Of a stretch of 32,987 bases of DNA, positions 1-10,434 are shown piece after piece. The DNA is taken from NCBI GenBank assembly GCA_015499985.1, contig JAAAUF010000446.1, forward strand, positions 1-32,987. The letters are read 5' to 3'. A model generated the notes under the pieces. The model did no database searches, was not told where the DNA came from, and saw only the letters and a program-made list of their open reading frames with translations. This DNA is from Haplosporangium gracile. Taxonomy: Eukaryota; Mortierellomycota; Mortierellomycetes; Mortierellales; Mortierellaceae. Position numbers and translations under genes: made by a program. The number at the start of each line of letters is the position of its first letter. Positions within the stretch are counted from its first letter, which is position 1.

Positions 1-93
1 ACTTTTGTATTTTACGACAGCAGCAAGTCCAAGGTGGAGGTTTACAACCCCAATAGCCTTGTGTTTTTCGCGGTGTCTTTCTCTGCAAGGTAA
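1..93 (+). CDS. 3' fragment of an unidentified gene
   Basis: Frame 1 is open from the window edge to a TAA at 91-93 and gives about 30 residues with a strand-like, coding-looking end (FVFYDSSKSKVEVYN, then FFAVSFSAR). The bases at 85-94 also form a near-perfect donor (gcaag/gtaaga), so the exon could end at base 89 and splice downstream instead of stopping at 93. I do not recognise the family. The partial length and the ambiguous end keep confidence low. Confidence 0.4.
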   Translation, partial: TFVFYDSSKSKVEVYNPNSLVFFAVSFSAR

Positions 94-396
94 GAGCTGT
101 TTGTCGAAAGTGAAATACTTGGTTTATCGCTATTCATAAGACTAACGAAGACTAAAAAACAAAAGAAACTATTAGTCAATGCTCAAAACTACGAAAAAGG
201 TCAATCTTTCAAATGAATTAGTGACTGCTTCCATTTGCCCATTAAAATCACAACAAATGGCCATAGAGAAAGAGACGCGTCAAGAGCATCTGTTGTGTCT
301 GTTTGTTTGTGTGTTGAATACACCTTTGTTGCTTGCTCGCTCATCATCTTCTTTGCTACAAGGCAGTCATAGTCAGTCAGTCAACCATACCATACC
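94..396. promoter_or_regulatory. Intergenic region and 5' leader upstream of the TPX2-like gene
   Basis: About 300 bases between the left-edge fragment and the first ATG of the TPX2-like gene. It is AT-rich on the left and turns pyrimidine-rich near 290-360, like the leaders of other genes here. Short ORFs starting at 179 and 333 run into the coding gene in other frames and look like chance. I see no clear TATA box. Confidence 0.35.
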
Positions 397-3300
397 ATGG
401 ACTCGCCTTCCTCATCAAGAGCCTCGTCGCCACAGCACAGCCTCATCAACTCGCCCAGTCTGAGAAAACACCGCGACAGGGTTTCAACGTCCACCTACCG
501 TCCAGTCCAACAATCTTCATTCGCTCCTTCTACAACCCCTCTCAAGAGCCCAGGAGTACGATACCGCCAACAACAGCAACAACACCAAAGACAGCAACAG
601 CAAGAAGAAGAAGAATCAGAACTTTACAACGCACTTCATAGTAACGAACACGACGAAAACTTGGAGCAGCCCCGCTCGGCTCAAGTCCATGCCGCTCCAT
701 CTCCTTCATTGTTCAAGGTGCCCTCCTACCTCAGCAACAAGCACACGGAATCCGAATCACGACCTGCCAGCGCAATACATCTGCAGCAGGCGAGTGACAT
801 GACAAAGAGTATTTACAAACTTCTCGAGGATAGTGCTCGCACAAAGGAGGGAGTCTCTCGACAGGCACAAAGCTCGGTCTCTGCAGCTAACCAGTCGCTC
901 GAGGTGTTCCGGCAATCCCAGAGAAGGTCGAGTGGAACACCCACCTCGGCATCCAGGAATACTGCAGCGAGCAAGGTTCAGCAACCTGTCTCGAAACCTT
1001 TGTTGCGGACGACAGAGACAGAGTACGATGTATCGCCCAGCAGAACAGCTCGCCTTATGACTTCTCCACCTGCAAGTTCTTTTGTTGGGACACCTACATA
1101 CAGGAGTCATCTTAGGCACCAAACACCAGGGTCAATGCGAGCAACCTCACCAACTCACCGGCACTCACAGGACCAACAAGTTGAGGAGCAGAGTCGTCCG
1201 GAGGATGCGGCTACACTGGAGTGGTTGAAGCAGACAGCCGATGCGGAGGAATTCGACCACCGAAGATACACACGTCGAGCCTCGACCGAAGTCGGCGAGT
1301 TGTTGCCTCACCAACAAGAAGAGCACGAGGATCTGTACCAAACGGAAGACCGTCACCAGGAAACCGATCCTTTCGATTCTGCCACACAGCGCGACGACTC
1401 GTATCCTCACAAACAACAAAGCTTGGGTTCGCCCTCTGGACGCCGCAGATCGAACGAACAGGCCGAGGATACTTACAGCCAGAAAGAAAATATACCCCTT
1501 GAAACCACTCCCCTCGACTCTTATCTTTCTCGCTCGACCCTGTACCCCAAGACACCCGAGATGGATCATTCTGTGACCGAGGCAGAGAGCTCCTTGCTCG
1601 AGGTGGCCGAGACGACGACAACCATCACCAACCAGCTCCGAGGCGTTTACACCAACCTTCAAGACTTTTTCTCTCCCGAGACAGAAGCCAAATTGCAGGA
1701 CGTCATCACGGTGATTGGATCGCAGAAGGCGAGCAGGGTGGCCAGGGGCCTGTCGTCGTCTACCACACGCCCCCGGCCATTGGAGTTCAGATCAGCCTCT
1801 GTGCGCAAGGATTACAGGAAGCCCTCGTCAGCGCCTCAGTCTACTCGACCCTTAACGACACCTCAGCCCTTCAACTTTTCTGAACGATTAAACTCGATCC
1901 AAATCCGGCGGCCAAGTTCCAGTCTTTCAAAATCCCTGGGAGCCTCATCCGCCGCAGCGTTGCGGGCATCTAGAGTTCAGGATCTTCAGCGCACAAGGAC
2001 TAACGTGCCCTCGACTCCTATTGCTCAGAACCGGACCGTGAACGAATACCAGGAAATGTCAAAGTCACCCTTTATTTCCTTGGCTCAGAGGAAGAAACAA
2101 CTGGAAAAGAGCTCCCTCATTGGCCTTCCCGTGGTAATTATTCGCAAAATGTGACATCTACAAGTTGTTATGTTGATGAAAAGGAATCTAATGCGCATTT
2201 TTTAATGCTGTTGTTGGTTGTTGTAGTCTACGAAGCATTCGCTGACGATTCCCAAGGCGCCTATCTTGCACACCAGCACAAGGCCAAAGAGCACGTAAGG
2301 ACTTGATACTATATCTGAACCTTGGTATACTGGATACACTGCATTCCTGAGTGAACTAACGCACCTAACTCGTTGTATTATAGTGCGATTCCTTTTGAGG
2401 AGCGGGTTCTTCAGGATATTGCTCAGCATGGCGGATATAAGGCTAACACAGTAGACAAGCGCGTAAGTGCCAGTGCCACTTTCTTAGCACCACCCGTTGT
2501 TGGCACAATGAGAAGAACTTAGACGACGTTACTGACTTCACGTATTGTGATGTACCTATGGTAATAGATTTTCGAGGGTGTTGGGGACCATGGATTGCCA
2601 AAGATAGTTAAACCCCGGCTGACGGTTCCAAAGTCCCCTGTTCTCACCAAGCGACGACCTGCACCTATGAGACCGGCTGTCATGCCCAGTCGCTCGGACG
2701 CACACCATCAACATCCTCATCATCACCAACACCAACACCAGCATCAGAAGCATAAAGCGGGCATTACGGAGAGGGGATTGGTGTCATCTGCAGAATCGGC
2801 CAGACGCCTGAGCCAAGACAAGAACAGGAAACCGGCTCATCATGATCCGTCACCAACGAGTAAGCCATCATTGACGATGCCGGAGCCCTTCTCGTTGGCG
2901 ACGGATGCTAGGGGTCAGCGGTACCAAGAGCAGTTCCGGAACAAGTTGACCAAATGGCGACAGATTGAGAAGGAGCATCAATTCAAGGCGCTTCCGTTGC
3001 CGACTTACCCTGAGGTGTTTGTTCCGAAAAAGTCAAACAGGCCTTTGACCCATGTTGAACCCGTCCACTTGCAGACGGATCGGCGAGCAGAAGAGAGGGA
3101 GGCTTACGAGCGGGAGCGACTCCGCAAGGAGAAGATTGCCCAGGATCTTCTCGCTGAAAAGGCTCGCGAAGACGAGGTAAGCTTTTGCTATTCTGTAGTC
3201 TGCATTTTTTTTTTTTTCGTGCTGTTGCGTTTTCAACTAACGGTCATTTTATTGTTTTCCATTTTTGCGCAAATAGTTGCGTGAGTTACGAGAGTTGAGG

Positions 3301-4080
3301 GCACTTCGTGAAAGACTGGTGCCACATCCGACGCCGATCAAGGATTACCCCAGGATCGAGATTCACAAGTCCACACGACCGCTGACAACGCCCCGATCGC
3401 CTAACATTGGGCACAAGCGGAAACGCCAGATGACTTTGGAGCGCGATATTTCACATGATCAGGAGGAGGAGGAGGAGCGACTGCATCGGTCTCATCACCA
3501 GCGCCAGCAGCGCCAGCATCAGCACCAACAGGAGCATCACCGTCATCATGACACTCGTCATGAACAATACCAGGACCAGCACATGGACGAAGAAGAGGAG
3601 CAGCAGCAGCGCTATGTTACTGTTGATCCGCAGGAGGAAGTGGAGCTGGAGCGGGAACGGCAGCGGGAGAATGAGCGGGCACAGGAGCAAGAGTACGAAC
3701 GTCGCCGTCTGAGTTCCTACTCCAATTCGCGCGGTGAGAGCAGTGGTGCTGTTGACAGGGAGAGGCAGAATCGAATCCGGGAGGAGATTGAGCAGCAGAG
3801 GGAGAGGGATCAGGGGTACCTTTTGGAGCGGGAAGAGAGGCAGCTTCAGGCAGAGCGACAGGCCTATCGGCGGCGGTCCTCTCAATCTCGTGCTGCTGTA
3901 ACAATTGGAAGGGAGGAGTGTGAGGATAATAGAGAGGAGTATGGACAGGATAAGCGGCAGCGTGTGGCGGTTGCAGCTGCTGTGACGACGACGACGACGT
4001 TGGGGGGTGGGAAGTATGAGAGCCAGTTGTTTGCGAGGAAGATGGGGCGCAAGTCCTGGATGGCTGCCAACGATATTTAG
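397..4080 (+). CDS. TPX2: TPX2-family spindle assembly / microtubule-binding protein
   Basis: Five exons (397-2133, 2227-2294, 2384-2462, 2568-3176, 3277-4080) join in phase into a 1098-residue protein. Introns are 79-105 nt with GTAATT/GTAAGG/GTAAGT/GTAAGC donors. Residues 1-500 are low complexity (Ser, Gln, Arg) and unidentified. The rest carries the repeated TPX2 signature: LTIPKAPILHTSTR near 584; GYKANTVDKR then IFEGVGDHG across the exon 3/4 junction; LTVPKSPVLTKRR at 646-658; EPFSLATDARG at 734-744; FKALPLPTYPEVFVPKKS at 767-784; and RPLTTPRSPN in exon 5. A His/Gln tract lies at about 675-690 and a highly charged Glu/Arg/Gln coiled-coil-like tail ends the protein. In animals and plants TPX2 nucleates spindle microtubules under Ran/importin control and activates Aurora A. 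I see no obvious Aurora-binding motif at this N-terminus. The ATG at 397 (accATGg) is the first good start. The family call is firm; the function is inferred. Confidence 0.8.
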
Positions 4081-4196
4081 ATCACTCTCCTTTGTTGTGT
4101 TTTATGTATGTAGACGCGCGCGGAGCTATTAATTATTTATGAGGCCTTGCGTCTTTTTAATAGTGTTACATTCATGATTCTTCTGAAGATGGCGGC

Positions 4197-5876
4197 TTAA
4201 ATTCCTGTACTGTTGCGGTTAGAGTCTATGTTGCTAAAACTAACACTGGTACCGACACCAACACCGACACCGGCGCCATTATCCTGAACCAACGGCGGTT
4301 GTGATGATCCCGGAGGAATGGGCGGGATCTGTGGCAAATCCTCGACATCTCCATAGGAGGGGACATAGATTTTCGGGTACGGGTATGGCGCAAAGGGACG
4401 GGTGTTACGTGCAAAGTAGTTGCTGATATGGTTCTCGGATTGGGTTGGGTCTGTTATTGGGAGGAGGGTTCTGAGCGTGAGTGTCCTGGATTTGCGTTTT
4501 GGGGTTTGAGCGGAGGTTGTGGGGTGGTTATGGAAGTGGCGGAGGGGAGAGATGAGGAATGTGGGTTGGAGTATTGATGTTGGGAGTGGGTGTTTTGCTT
4601 GTGCTGGTGTAGCTGTTGGTGTGGTTGGGCGAGTGCTGATGACGCTATTGCGATTCGAATGATTCATGGCATTTGACCGCTTGTTCCTCTGTGCTCCACT
4701 ACTAGTGCCTGGACTATTTGCATCGTCCGCAAAAGTAACCCTCGTGATACTTGTATGCATACCCAAAGCTCTCGACCGCGGCGTAGAACCATTCCAATTA
4801 TCACAACTCCTTGAAGTAGGAGGATAAGGAGAAGTCGCGCCGTCGGGCGGGAGGCGATAAGTCGTATACCCTGGCGCGGCAGTCGGGTACTTTTGACGAA
4901 GTTGGTCCAATGCTGCGCGTTCCCTTGGACAGTATATGATGGGAGGTAGGTTTAAGGAGGGGGAGGAGAGTGCTTGGCTGTAAACGGAAGCTACGGATGC
5001 GATGACAGCTTCCTGATGCGCTGTCGGTATTATTGATATCAATGTTGGTGTACTGGGGGTGTTGGTTGAGGTAGGAGCGGCCATGACAGAAGCTGATCCT
5101 GATCGAGATACTGCAGCTGATGGTGATGCAGTAGTTGTGGAAGAGATGCTCTTGTTGTCGACAGGGGCGTGTTTCCTGAAAGCTTTGAAGGTTTGCAAGA
5201 CGTCTTGCCAGACTGATCGTCGCTTTTGAACACTGTTGTCGGTGCCACTGTCCATAGTAGTAGTAGTCGTAACAGTAGTAATAGTAGGAGTCACAGTGAC
5301 GACAATGGTAGAGGAGCATGTGCGACTGGACTGGATCGAGGATGTAGTAGAATCCTGCGAACGTCTGTTTTGTGTCTCTTCTGGGCTTGCTCCTGTCTCT
5401 GCCCCTGTCCCTGTCTCTGTCTCTGAGTTTGGCCCTGTTCCTGTAGTAACAAAGGCAGAAAGAGTCTGGCGCTGTTGATTTTGTGATGGCACGGCTTCAT
5501 TACTGGCTGCCATGACCCTCGCCTTCCTACCAGCTCTCGTTTCCTCCAACTGCCGCGCACCGATGCCCCCTCCCACGCCCTGGTCCTGCTGAGTCTGCGA
5601 AAGTGTACGCGACAAGGGCGGTGGCGATGTAGTCTTGGAATAGAAGCGTTCCCCCATACACCTATTAATCAACGCCCGGCGAAAGGTACAGAGTCCTACC
5701 AGAAATGCGAGGAGGAACATCCCACTCAGGACAAGGCCACAGATCATTGCTGTCCTGTATCCCAGACTTGGTTCCCCTGCTCGTTTGGAGGAGGTGGTGG
5801 TGGTCGTTCCTGAGTTTGAGGGTGATGAGGTTCCAGGTTGTGATGAGGACATTTTTGTGGTTGGTTGATATAGCAT
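4197..5876 (-). CDS. Orphan single-pass membrane protein with Ser/Thr-rich N-terminus
   Basis: One exon, 559 codons from the ATG at 5874-5876. The ninth codon, ATG at 5850-5852 (acaaaaATGtcc), has the better context and may be the true start, giving 551 residues. The layout is a short Ser/Thr-rich segment (residues 9-35) without a signal peptide, one transmembrane helix at about 43-65 (MICGLVLSGMFLLAFLVGL), then a basic stop-transfer patch and a roughly 490-residue cytosolic-type tail. The tail is Ser/Thr/Pro-rich with Thr tracts and a Pro-rich C-terminus (PQIPPIPPGSSQPP). This topology resembles fungal wall-sensor-like or signalling anchors, but there is no Cys-rich WSC module and I recognise no family. 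The stop lies 116 nt from the convergent TPX2 stop. Confidence 0.7.
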   Translation of the reverse strand: MLYQPTTKMSSSQPGTSSPSNSGTTTTTSSKRAGEPSLGYRTAMICGLVLSGMFLLAFLVGLCTFRRALINRCMGERFYSKTTSPPPLSRTLSQTQQDQGVGGGIGARQLEETRAGRKARVMAASNEAVPSQNQQRQTLSAFVTTGTGPNSETETGTGAETGASPEETQNRRSQDSTTSSIQSSRTCSSTIVVTVTPTITTVTTTTTMDSGTDNSVQKRRSVWQDVLQTFKAFRKHAPVDNKSISSTTTASPSAAVSRSGSASVMAAPTSTNTPSTPTLISIIPTAHQEAVIASVASVYSQALSSPSLNLPPIIYCPRERAALDQLRQKYPTAAPGYTTYRLPPDGATSPYPPTSRSCDNWNGSTPRSRALGMHTSITRVTFADDANSPGTSSGAQRNKRSNAMNHSNRNSVISTRPTTPTATPAQAKHPLPTSILQPTFLISPLRHFHNHPTTSAQTPKRKSRTLTLRTLLPITDPTQSENHISNYFARNTRPFAPYPYPKIYVPSYGDVEDLPQIPPIPPGSSQPPLVQDNGAGVGVGVGTSVSFSNIDSNRNSTGI

Positions 5877-6728
5877 TTAGGGCGGAGGAAATAAGTAGAT
5901 GAAACGTGAAGAACGAGGCGTGGGTGAAGGCACGAGGTGGAGGCGACGGAGGAGGAGAACAGAAAATGGAAGCGAAGGTAAAGGTGAAAGGTGTCAATGG
6001 TCTATCAAGAGCAGCGGAAAAAGGGTTCTCCGGTGAAAGGAAAGATGGCGTTATATATGTTCTGCGGTAGTGAGGCGTGGATGTGGTGATTTGACAGTAA
6101 CAGAACATCGAAGGAGAGGGAGATAAAAAAAAAAAAAAAGGTGTCCGCAAAGAACAGTTGCTATGAATAAAAATGGATAGAAGGTTCACCTGCGGCTGTT
6201 GTGCAATGATAAAGTGGTGAGTTCAGTACAAAGAAGTGATCAGAAGAAGAGAGACGCGTTAAAAAATATTATGCCTCCTTTGTCGTAGGCTCTTTGTCTG
6301 CAACTTGTGGCATTTTCTTTCAGTTCATTCTGTCAAAGAACGAATCAAAAAAAAAAGCAGGTATGCAACTTTTTGAAAGATCGGCAATTCATATCTTCCT
6401 TTCAGGCTGGGGAAGGAAGTGGTCAAGGACACCAAAGGCCAGGAATGTATGATTACCACACACTCACAGGAAAAGGCACAAGAGCTTGGAGATTTTCCAC
6501 AAAGGATAAAGATTGACGAGGATAACAGGCACCAGATTCTCAGACTCAGACCTACCAACAATTTTCTCTCACAACGACGCGAGCACGTACTTTGTGTAAA
6601 TATGCGAAAACTTTATTAGTATGCGACAGTAGGTTTAATAGGATGAGCGGGGTTGAAAAAAAAGCATGCGAAAGAGAATGGGTAGTAATGTTGAAAGCGA
6701 GGACTCAGAGATGGAGCAGGCAACGGGA
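5877..6728. promoter_or_regulatory. Intergenic: promoter of the membrane-protein gene and 3' flank of the RING gene
   Basis: About 850 bases between two minus-strand genes. On the minus strand, the part near 5880-6190 is pyrimidine-rich with a T tract at 6126-6139, as expected for a fungal promoter and leader. The part near 6590-6728 should be the 3' UTR of the RING gene. Several short ORFs cross it; none looks conserved. Confidence 0.35.
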
Positions 6729-9092
6729 TCAAGCCATTCGCATCAACGCATCCTCATCGCCTGATGTCGAGCCACGACCACCATTTGCTACTCTTGCTGA
6801 TCCTTCAAATCCTACTCTTGTTGTTCCTTCTTGTGTTGATGTCGTAGTAGTAGGCACGGTGTCAGGAAGACTGTCGGTTGCGATAGACTCCAATGGTATT
6901 GTCACCTCACCAGTTCGTCCTGTTGATTGTATAGATGATTGCGATAGTGAGTGTTGCTTGGCTGCTGACCCTGAAGACAGCGCTGTCGAATACGAAGAAG
7001 CGGATGCCGATGATGTTGATACTGACGGCAAAGAAGCGGGGCTGTCTCCAATGCTCAAAGGAGATGGTTCTGATGAATCGCATGTAGTGGTGCTGAAAGG
7101 GATGATGATCCTAGAGTCGCTTTCCATCCTGGGGGGTGAAGAACCCAACAGTGGTGTTCTTTCTGTCGGTGTCTCGGCTGGTGTCACAGATGTCGATGCC
7201 GTCGTACAAATATCCCGCTTGCAGATTGGGCACTATATGCATGTATGCATGCATCGCAACACAAAAAAAATAATAGCATAATTAGAAACAATGGACAAAA
7301 GCTCTGTAACCTCGTACGAAAGACAGAAAAAGCAAAGAAAAACGTACAAACTTCTTGCGGGTAGTGAGCCAGTTATCGACACAGGCGGCATGGTATTCAT
7401 GACGACAGGGCAAGACTCTCAATTCATCCTCGTCCTCATATTCGTCCAGACAGATCACACACTCGACAGGGTCGTCCTCCTTGAGTTTTGACTTGAAGAA
7501 GACCTTGATGGGCAGGTTGCTGACCACTTCTGGGGGTGCCAGATCGGCCAGCCGCAGTTGACGCAGTCGCATCCACCAGAGGAAGAATAAAAATGGGAAC
7601 ACGACTAGTGGTGAGACGATCAAGAACACAACCGCATCCAGCACTGACCTATTTGGTCATTTAAAAAAACAAATAAGTCATGTTAGCGCCCTGCTTTTTC
7701 TCACTAGCGTGATTCCAGAACGTCAACCAAGCAAGAAAAATACCCATTCTTGAACAATTTCTCATCTTCTCTATCAAAAGAAACTTACAGGTCCTCTTCA
7801 TCGCTCGACATCCTGATCAGGAATCCCTGCCCAAGCTCCATGCCGAGATATCTCAGTTCTCGGTAATGTGTCTGGCTGATGAATACTGAGGGGATTGTAA
7901 TGTCGGATGTGTCCTCTATATATGGTTGAAATGAAGGCACAAAAAAACAATGAAGGTGTTGTGTCAGCAGAGAAGGAGACGAGGGATTTATGCTTTGTTT
8001 TATGTTTTTGTCATTGACATCAACATCACACACGTTAGTTAGGGTAAAGGAGTACAATAAGGCAAGACCATATCCCACATGTGAGCGTCAGTGCGGCGTG
8101 TGGCGTGTGGGTGTGTCCCCTCATCCTGCCCGTCCCCGGACATTTGTTTTTTTGCTCACACGTTTTTACTGCACACTTTTCGGAAATAAAATTTTCATCG
8201 CCTTCTTCACCCAAGGAATTTGTTCCCTTGACGACATTCTTATTGTTGTCGTTATCGTCGTGTGGTGGGATGAGGTGCTATCCATTGACAATTGTTTCTA
8301 TGCTTTGGTGCTTTTCTTCTCTTGGATGTATCCCTGTTGCTGTTATTGTGCTCGTGGTTGCGTGTCGATGTATATCGTTCATCGACATTTTTTTCCATGC
8401 TTTCCTGCTTCGTTTTCTTTTCTCCTTTCATCAACTCGAATCAGTAAGCCTTTACCTTGATTAGAGTACATAGTCACCAAGGGTCCCTTCTGACAATCGC
8501 CCACAATGACAGCAGAAGCCCCACTGACCATCATATTCTTGACCTTGTCCACAAACCCACATTTCCCTCCACGTTCCACCAACGCTGCCCATGGCTTATT
8601 ATAGATATTGTTATTCAAAGAGGAATTAAAGACCACGGGGCGACAAGCTGTTTGGTCTTCGGAGGGATCGAGGGTCTCGACGGCTACTAAACTGAAAGTG
8701 GGGTCTTTTGCAGAGTCTTCTAAATGGGGACCGAATGCCGCTGTCCTGGCGATGTATGTATCGTTTGTTTTCTTTTGAAGAGTGGGGAAGGGATCAATTT
8801 GATTGATGGTTTAATAGTTCAAATTGAGGGAAGGAGGAAAATGATAAGCGTTAGAGATGGAAGACAGCATTTATCTGTGTGTGTATGTATGTATGTATGT
8901 GCAAGAAGATGACAGAAAGTAGTCTCCGAGTTCATGTTTGTATCGGTGTATGTATCGGTGTTGGTGAATAATGCATATTAATCTTACGAGGACGAGAATG
9001 GACTCGTTGGTAGAGTCGAATGAGACGGAGAACCAGACGACCATGAAGAGCCAGGTTATGAAAAGGAGGAATGTGGACCCCCGGATCGGCAT
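6729..9092 (-). CDS. PA-TM-RING (RNF13/RNF167-like) E3 ubiquitin ligase
   Basis: Five exons (9092-8988, 8771-8456, 7915-7789, 7648-7348, 7232-6729) encode 450 residues. The order is: an N-terminal signal peptide ([20 protein letters not shown]); a lumenal protease-associated domain across exons 2-3 ([35 protein letters not shown]); a transmembrane helix at about 186-208; a cytosolic RING-H2 with all eight ligands (C246, C249, C264, H266, H269, C272, C284, C287); and a Ser/Thr-rich tail. Exon 5 supplies CPIC, which fixes the last splice (KKF/CPICKRD). The tail carries ERTPLL at 307-312, an acidic dileucine of the [DE]xxxL[LI] type that AP complexes use for endosome/vacuole sorting. PA-TM-RING ligases ubiquitinate membrane cargo in endosomes; substrates here are unknown. 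The exon 2 acceptor (cttcaaaag) is the least certain junction. Intron 2 is long, at 540 nt. Confidence 0.88.
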
Positions 9093-10434
9093 TGTGTTCG
9101 TTGAATGTAAGAATGAAGTAGAAAGGGAGAAAGAGTGTAGGGTATTAGGAAGTGAGAAGAAAGAGTTAAAGAACAAGGAAAAGGTGTGGAGAACGAGGAG
9201 GAGGAGAACGAGGAGGAGGAGGAGGAGGAAAAGGAGGAGTAATATGATTCTCTGTGGAGGATGTTTTTGAAGGAGACAAAAATGAAAAAGGAGAGGAGTG
9301 GGGTGGGTATTCGATATAAGTAAAAAAGAGAAGAGGGCGAAAGCAAAAACGATTTTTGTGTTGGTCACAACAATCGTCTGAAGACTTTTTGATTAGAGAG
9401 AGAAATCAGCTCCACCGGATCCAGAGGAGAAGATCACTCCTTTCAGAAAAAGGAAATATCACTCTTCATCGGGGCAAAAAGACACTTGCTGTTATGGATG
9501 TCTTGGCCAAGACAAACCTTGCCTGCCTTAAAAAGACACATGTCCGCACTCCTCTCGACACGACACACGCACCTATTAGCATTCTTTTATATTTTACATA
9601 CTCAACTAGACATATCGGTATCACTACCACGGTCCTCTCTGAGCCATCCAACACATCAACTCGAAACAGCTTACAGCTTTCAATGACATATTTTTTTTTT
9701 TTGTTGATAGAAACTTTTATTTAGAAAACTCATTGCGTGATCTCCATTCCTAATCACCTTTTCGCTCACTCGGATCTAAAAAAATAGAAAGAAAAAACTG
9801 GAAGAAAAAAAAAAAAGAGTTAGGGATATGAACCACATACCTATAAACGAGCTCCGTAAAACGTCGAGCGCATCCTCAAACGGTGGTTATAACATTTTAT
9901 CTTGCAAACAGTGTAAGTGCGATCTTCTTATAGAAAACCCTCTGCGTCACTCTCGAGAAGGAATGGTGAGAATCCCTCGGTGTGTGCACAGTTTATTTGC
10001 GAATTGGGGATGGGGGAAGAGGGAAGGGGTTGGATGGGGATAGGTGCGGAGGGATTGATGGAGGAAGGGTATTGGGAGGGGAGAGGAATATTATGAAATA
10101 ACCAGCCGTTGTTCTTGAGAATGCGTTTCGTTTTTCGTTTTTTTTTTTGTTTGAATGTCCAATGGTTGTTGATCAGTTTGGTAGACTTACGTTGTGAAGA
10201 AAAGAGTTGATCTTTTTCAGAACACACTCCCAACTTTTTTATAGTCGCGGCAGGAAAAAAAAAACATATAGAAAATTTTTTGTTTGATCCACGTCACTGG
10301 ACCAAAAAAACCATGCACAAGATGTAAAAAAATTGCCACCAATTCATAGTTAAAAGTGAAAATGCTTTTACTGGGAAGGATGCAAACGAACTATGGACAA
10401 ATGGTGAAGAGATATATAAAGAGTGTAGAACCAA
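9093..10434. promoter_or_regulatory. Intergenic between chitin synthase and RING gene; promoter plus a spliceable leader-like segment
   Basis: About 1.34 kb. Just upstream of the RING-gene ATG the minus strand is pyrimidine-rich (TCC/TTC repeats at about 9195-9240), typical of a 5' leader here. The interval 9716-10243 on the minus strand holds a TATA box, two good donors, a branch site and polypyrimidine acceptors, listed separately. The part next to 10434 is the 3' flank of chitin synthase. No protein gene could be supported. Confidence 0.4.
9716..10243 (-). other. TATA-led, spliceable segment without a clear ORF (possible 5' leader or ncRNA)
   Basis: On the minus strand a TATAAAAAA box lies at 10243-10235. 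It is followed 45 nt later by a consensus donor (cacaac/gtaagt, donor G at 10190). Further down is a second donor (tatag/gtatgt, G at 9840), a ccctaac branch-like element, a long T run, and acceptors at 9798 (ttccag) and 9776 (ttttttag). An AATAAA lies at 9721-9716. No ATG-led frame spans these exons, but one short frame continues across the second intron (FEDALDVLRSS to DPSERKGD and stop). It may be a spliced 5' leader of the RING gene, a small unrecognised gene, or a non-coding RNA. Confidence 0.25.

Noticed and set aside
1165..1662. Minus-strand ORF of 165 codons opposite TPX2 exon 1
   Set aside because: It is an antisense shadow of a long low-complexity exon, with no domain and no splice continuity.
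9093..9368. N-terminal extension of the PA-TM-RING ORF upstream of the ATG at 9092
   Set aside because: It translates a TTC/TCC-rich leader into poly-Leu/Phe. The ATG at 9092 directly begins a signal peptide and has a good context (acacaATGcc).
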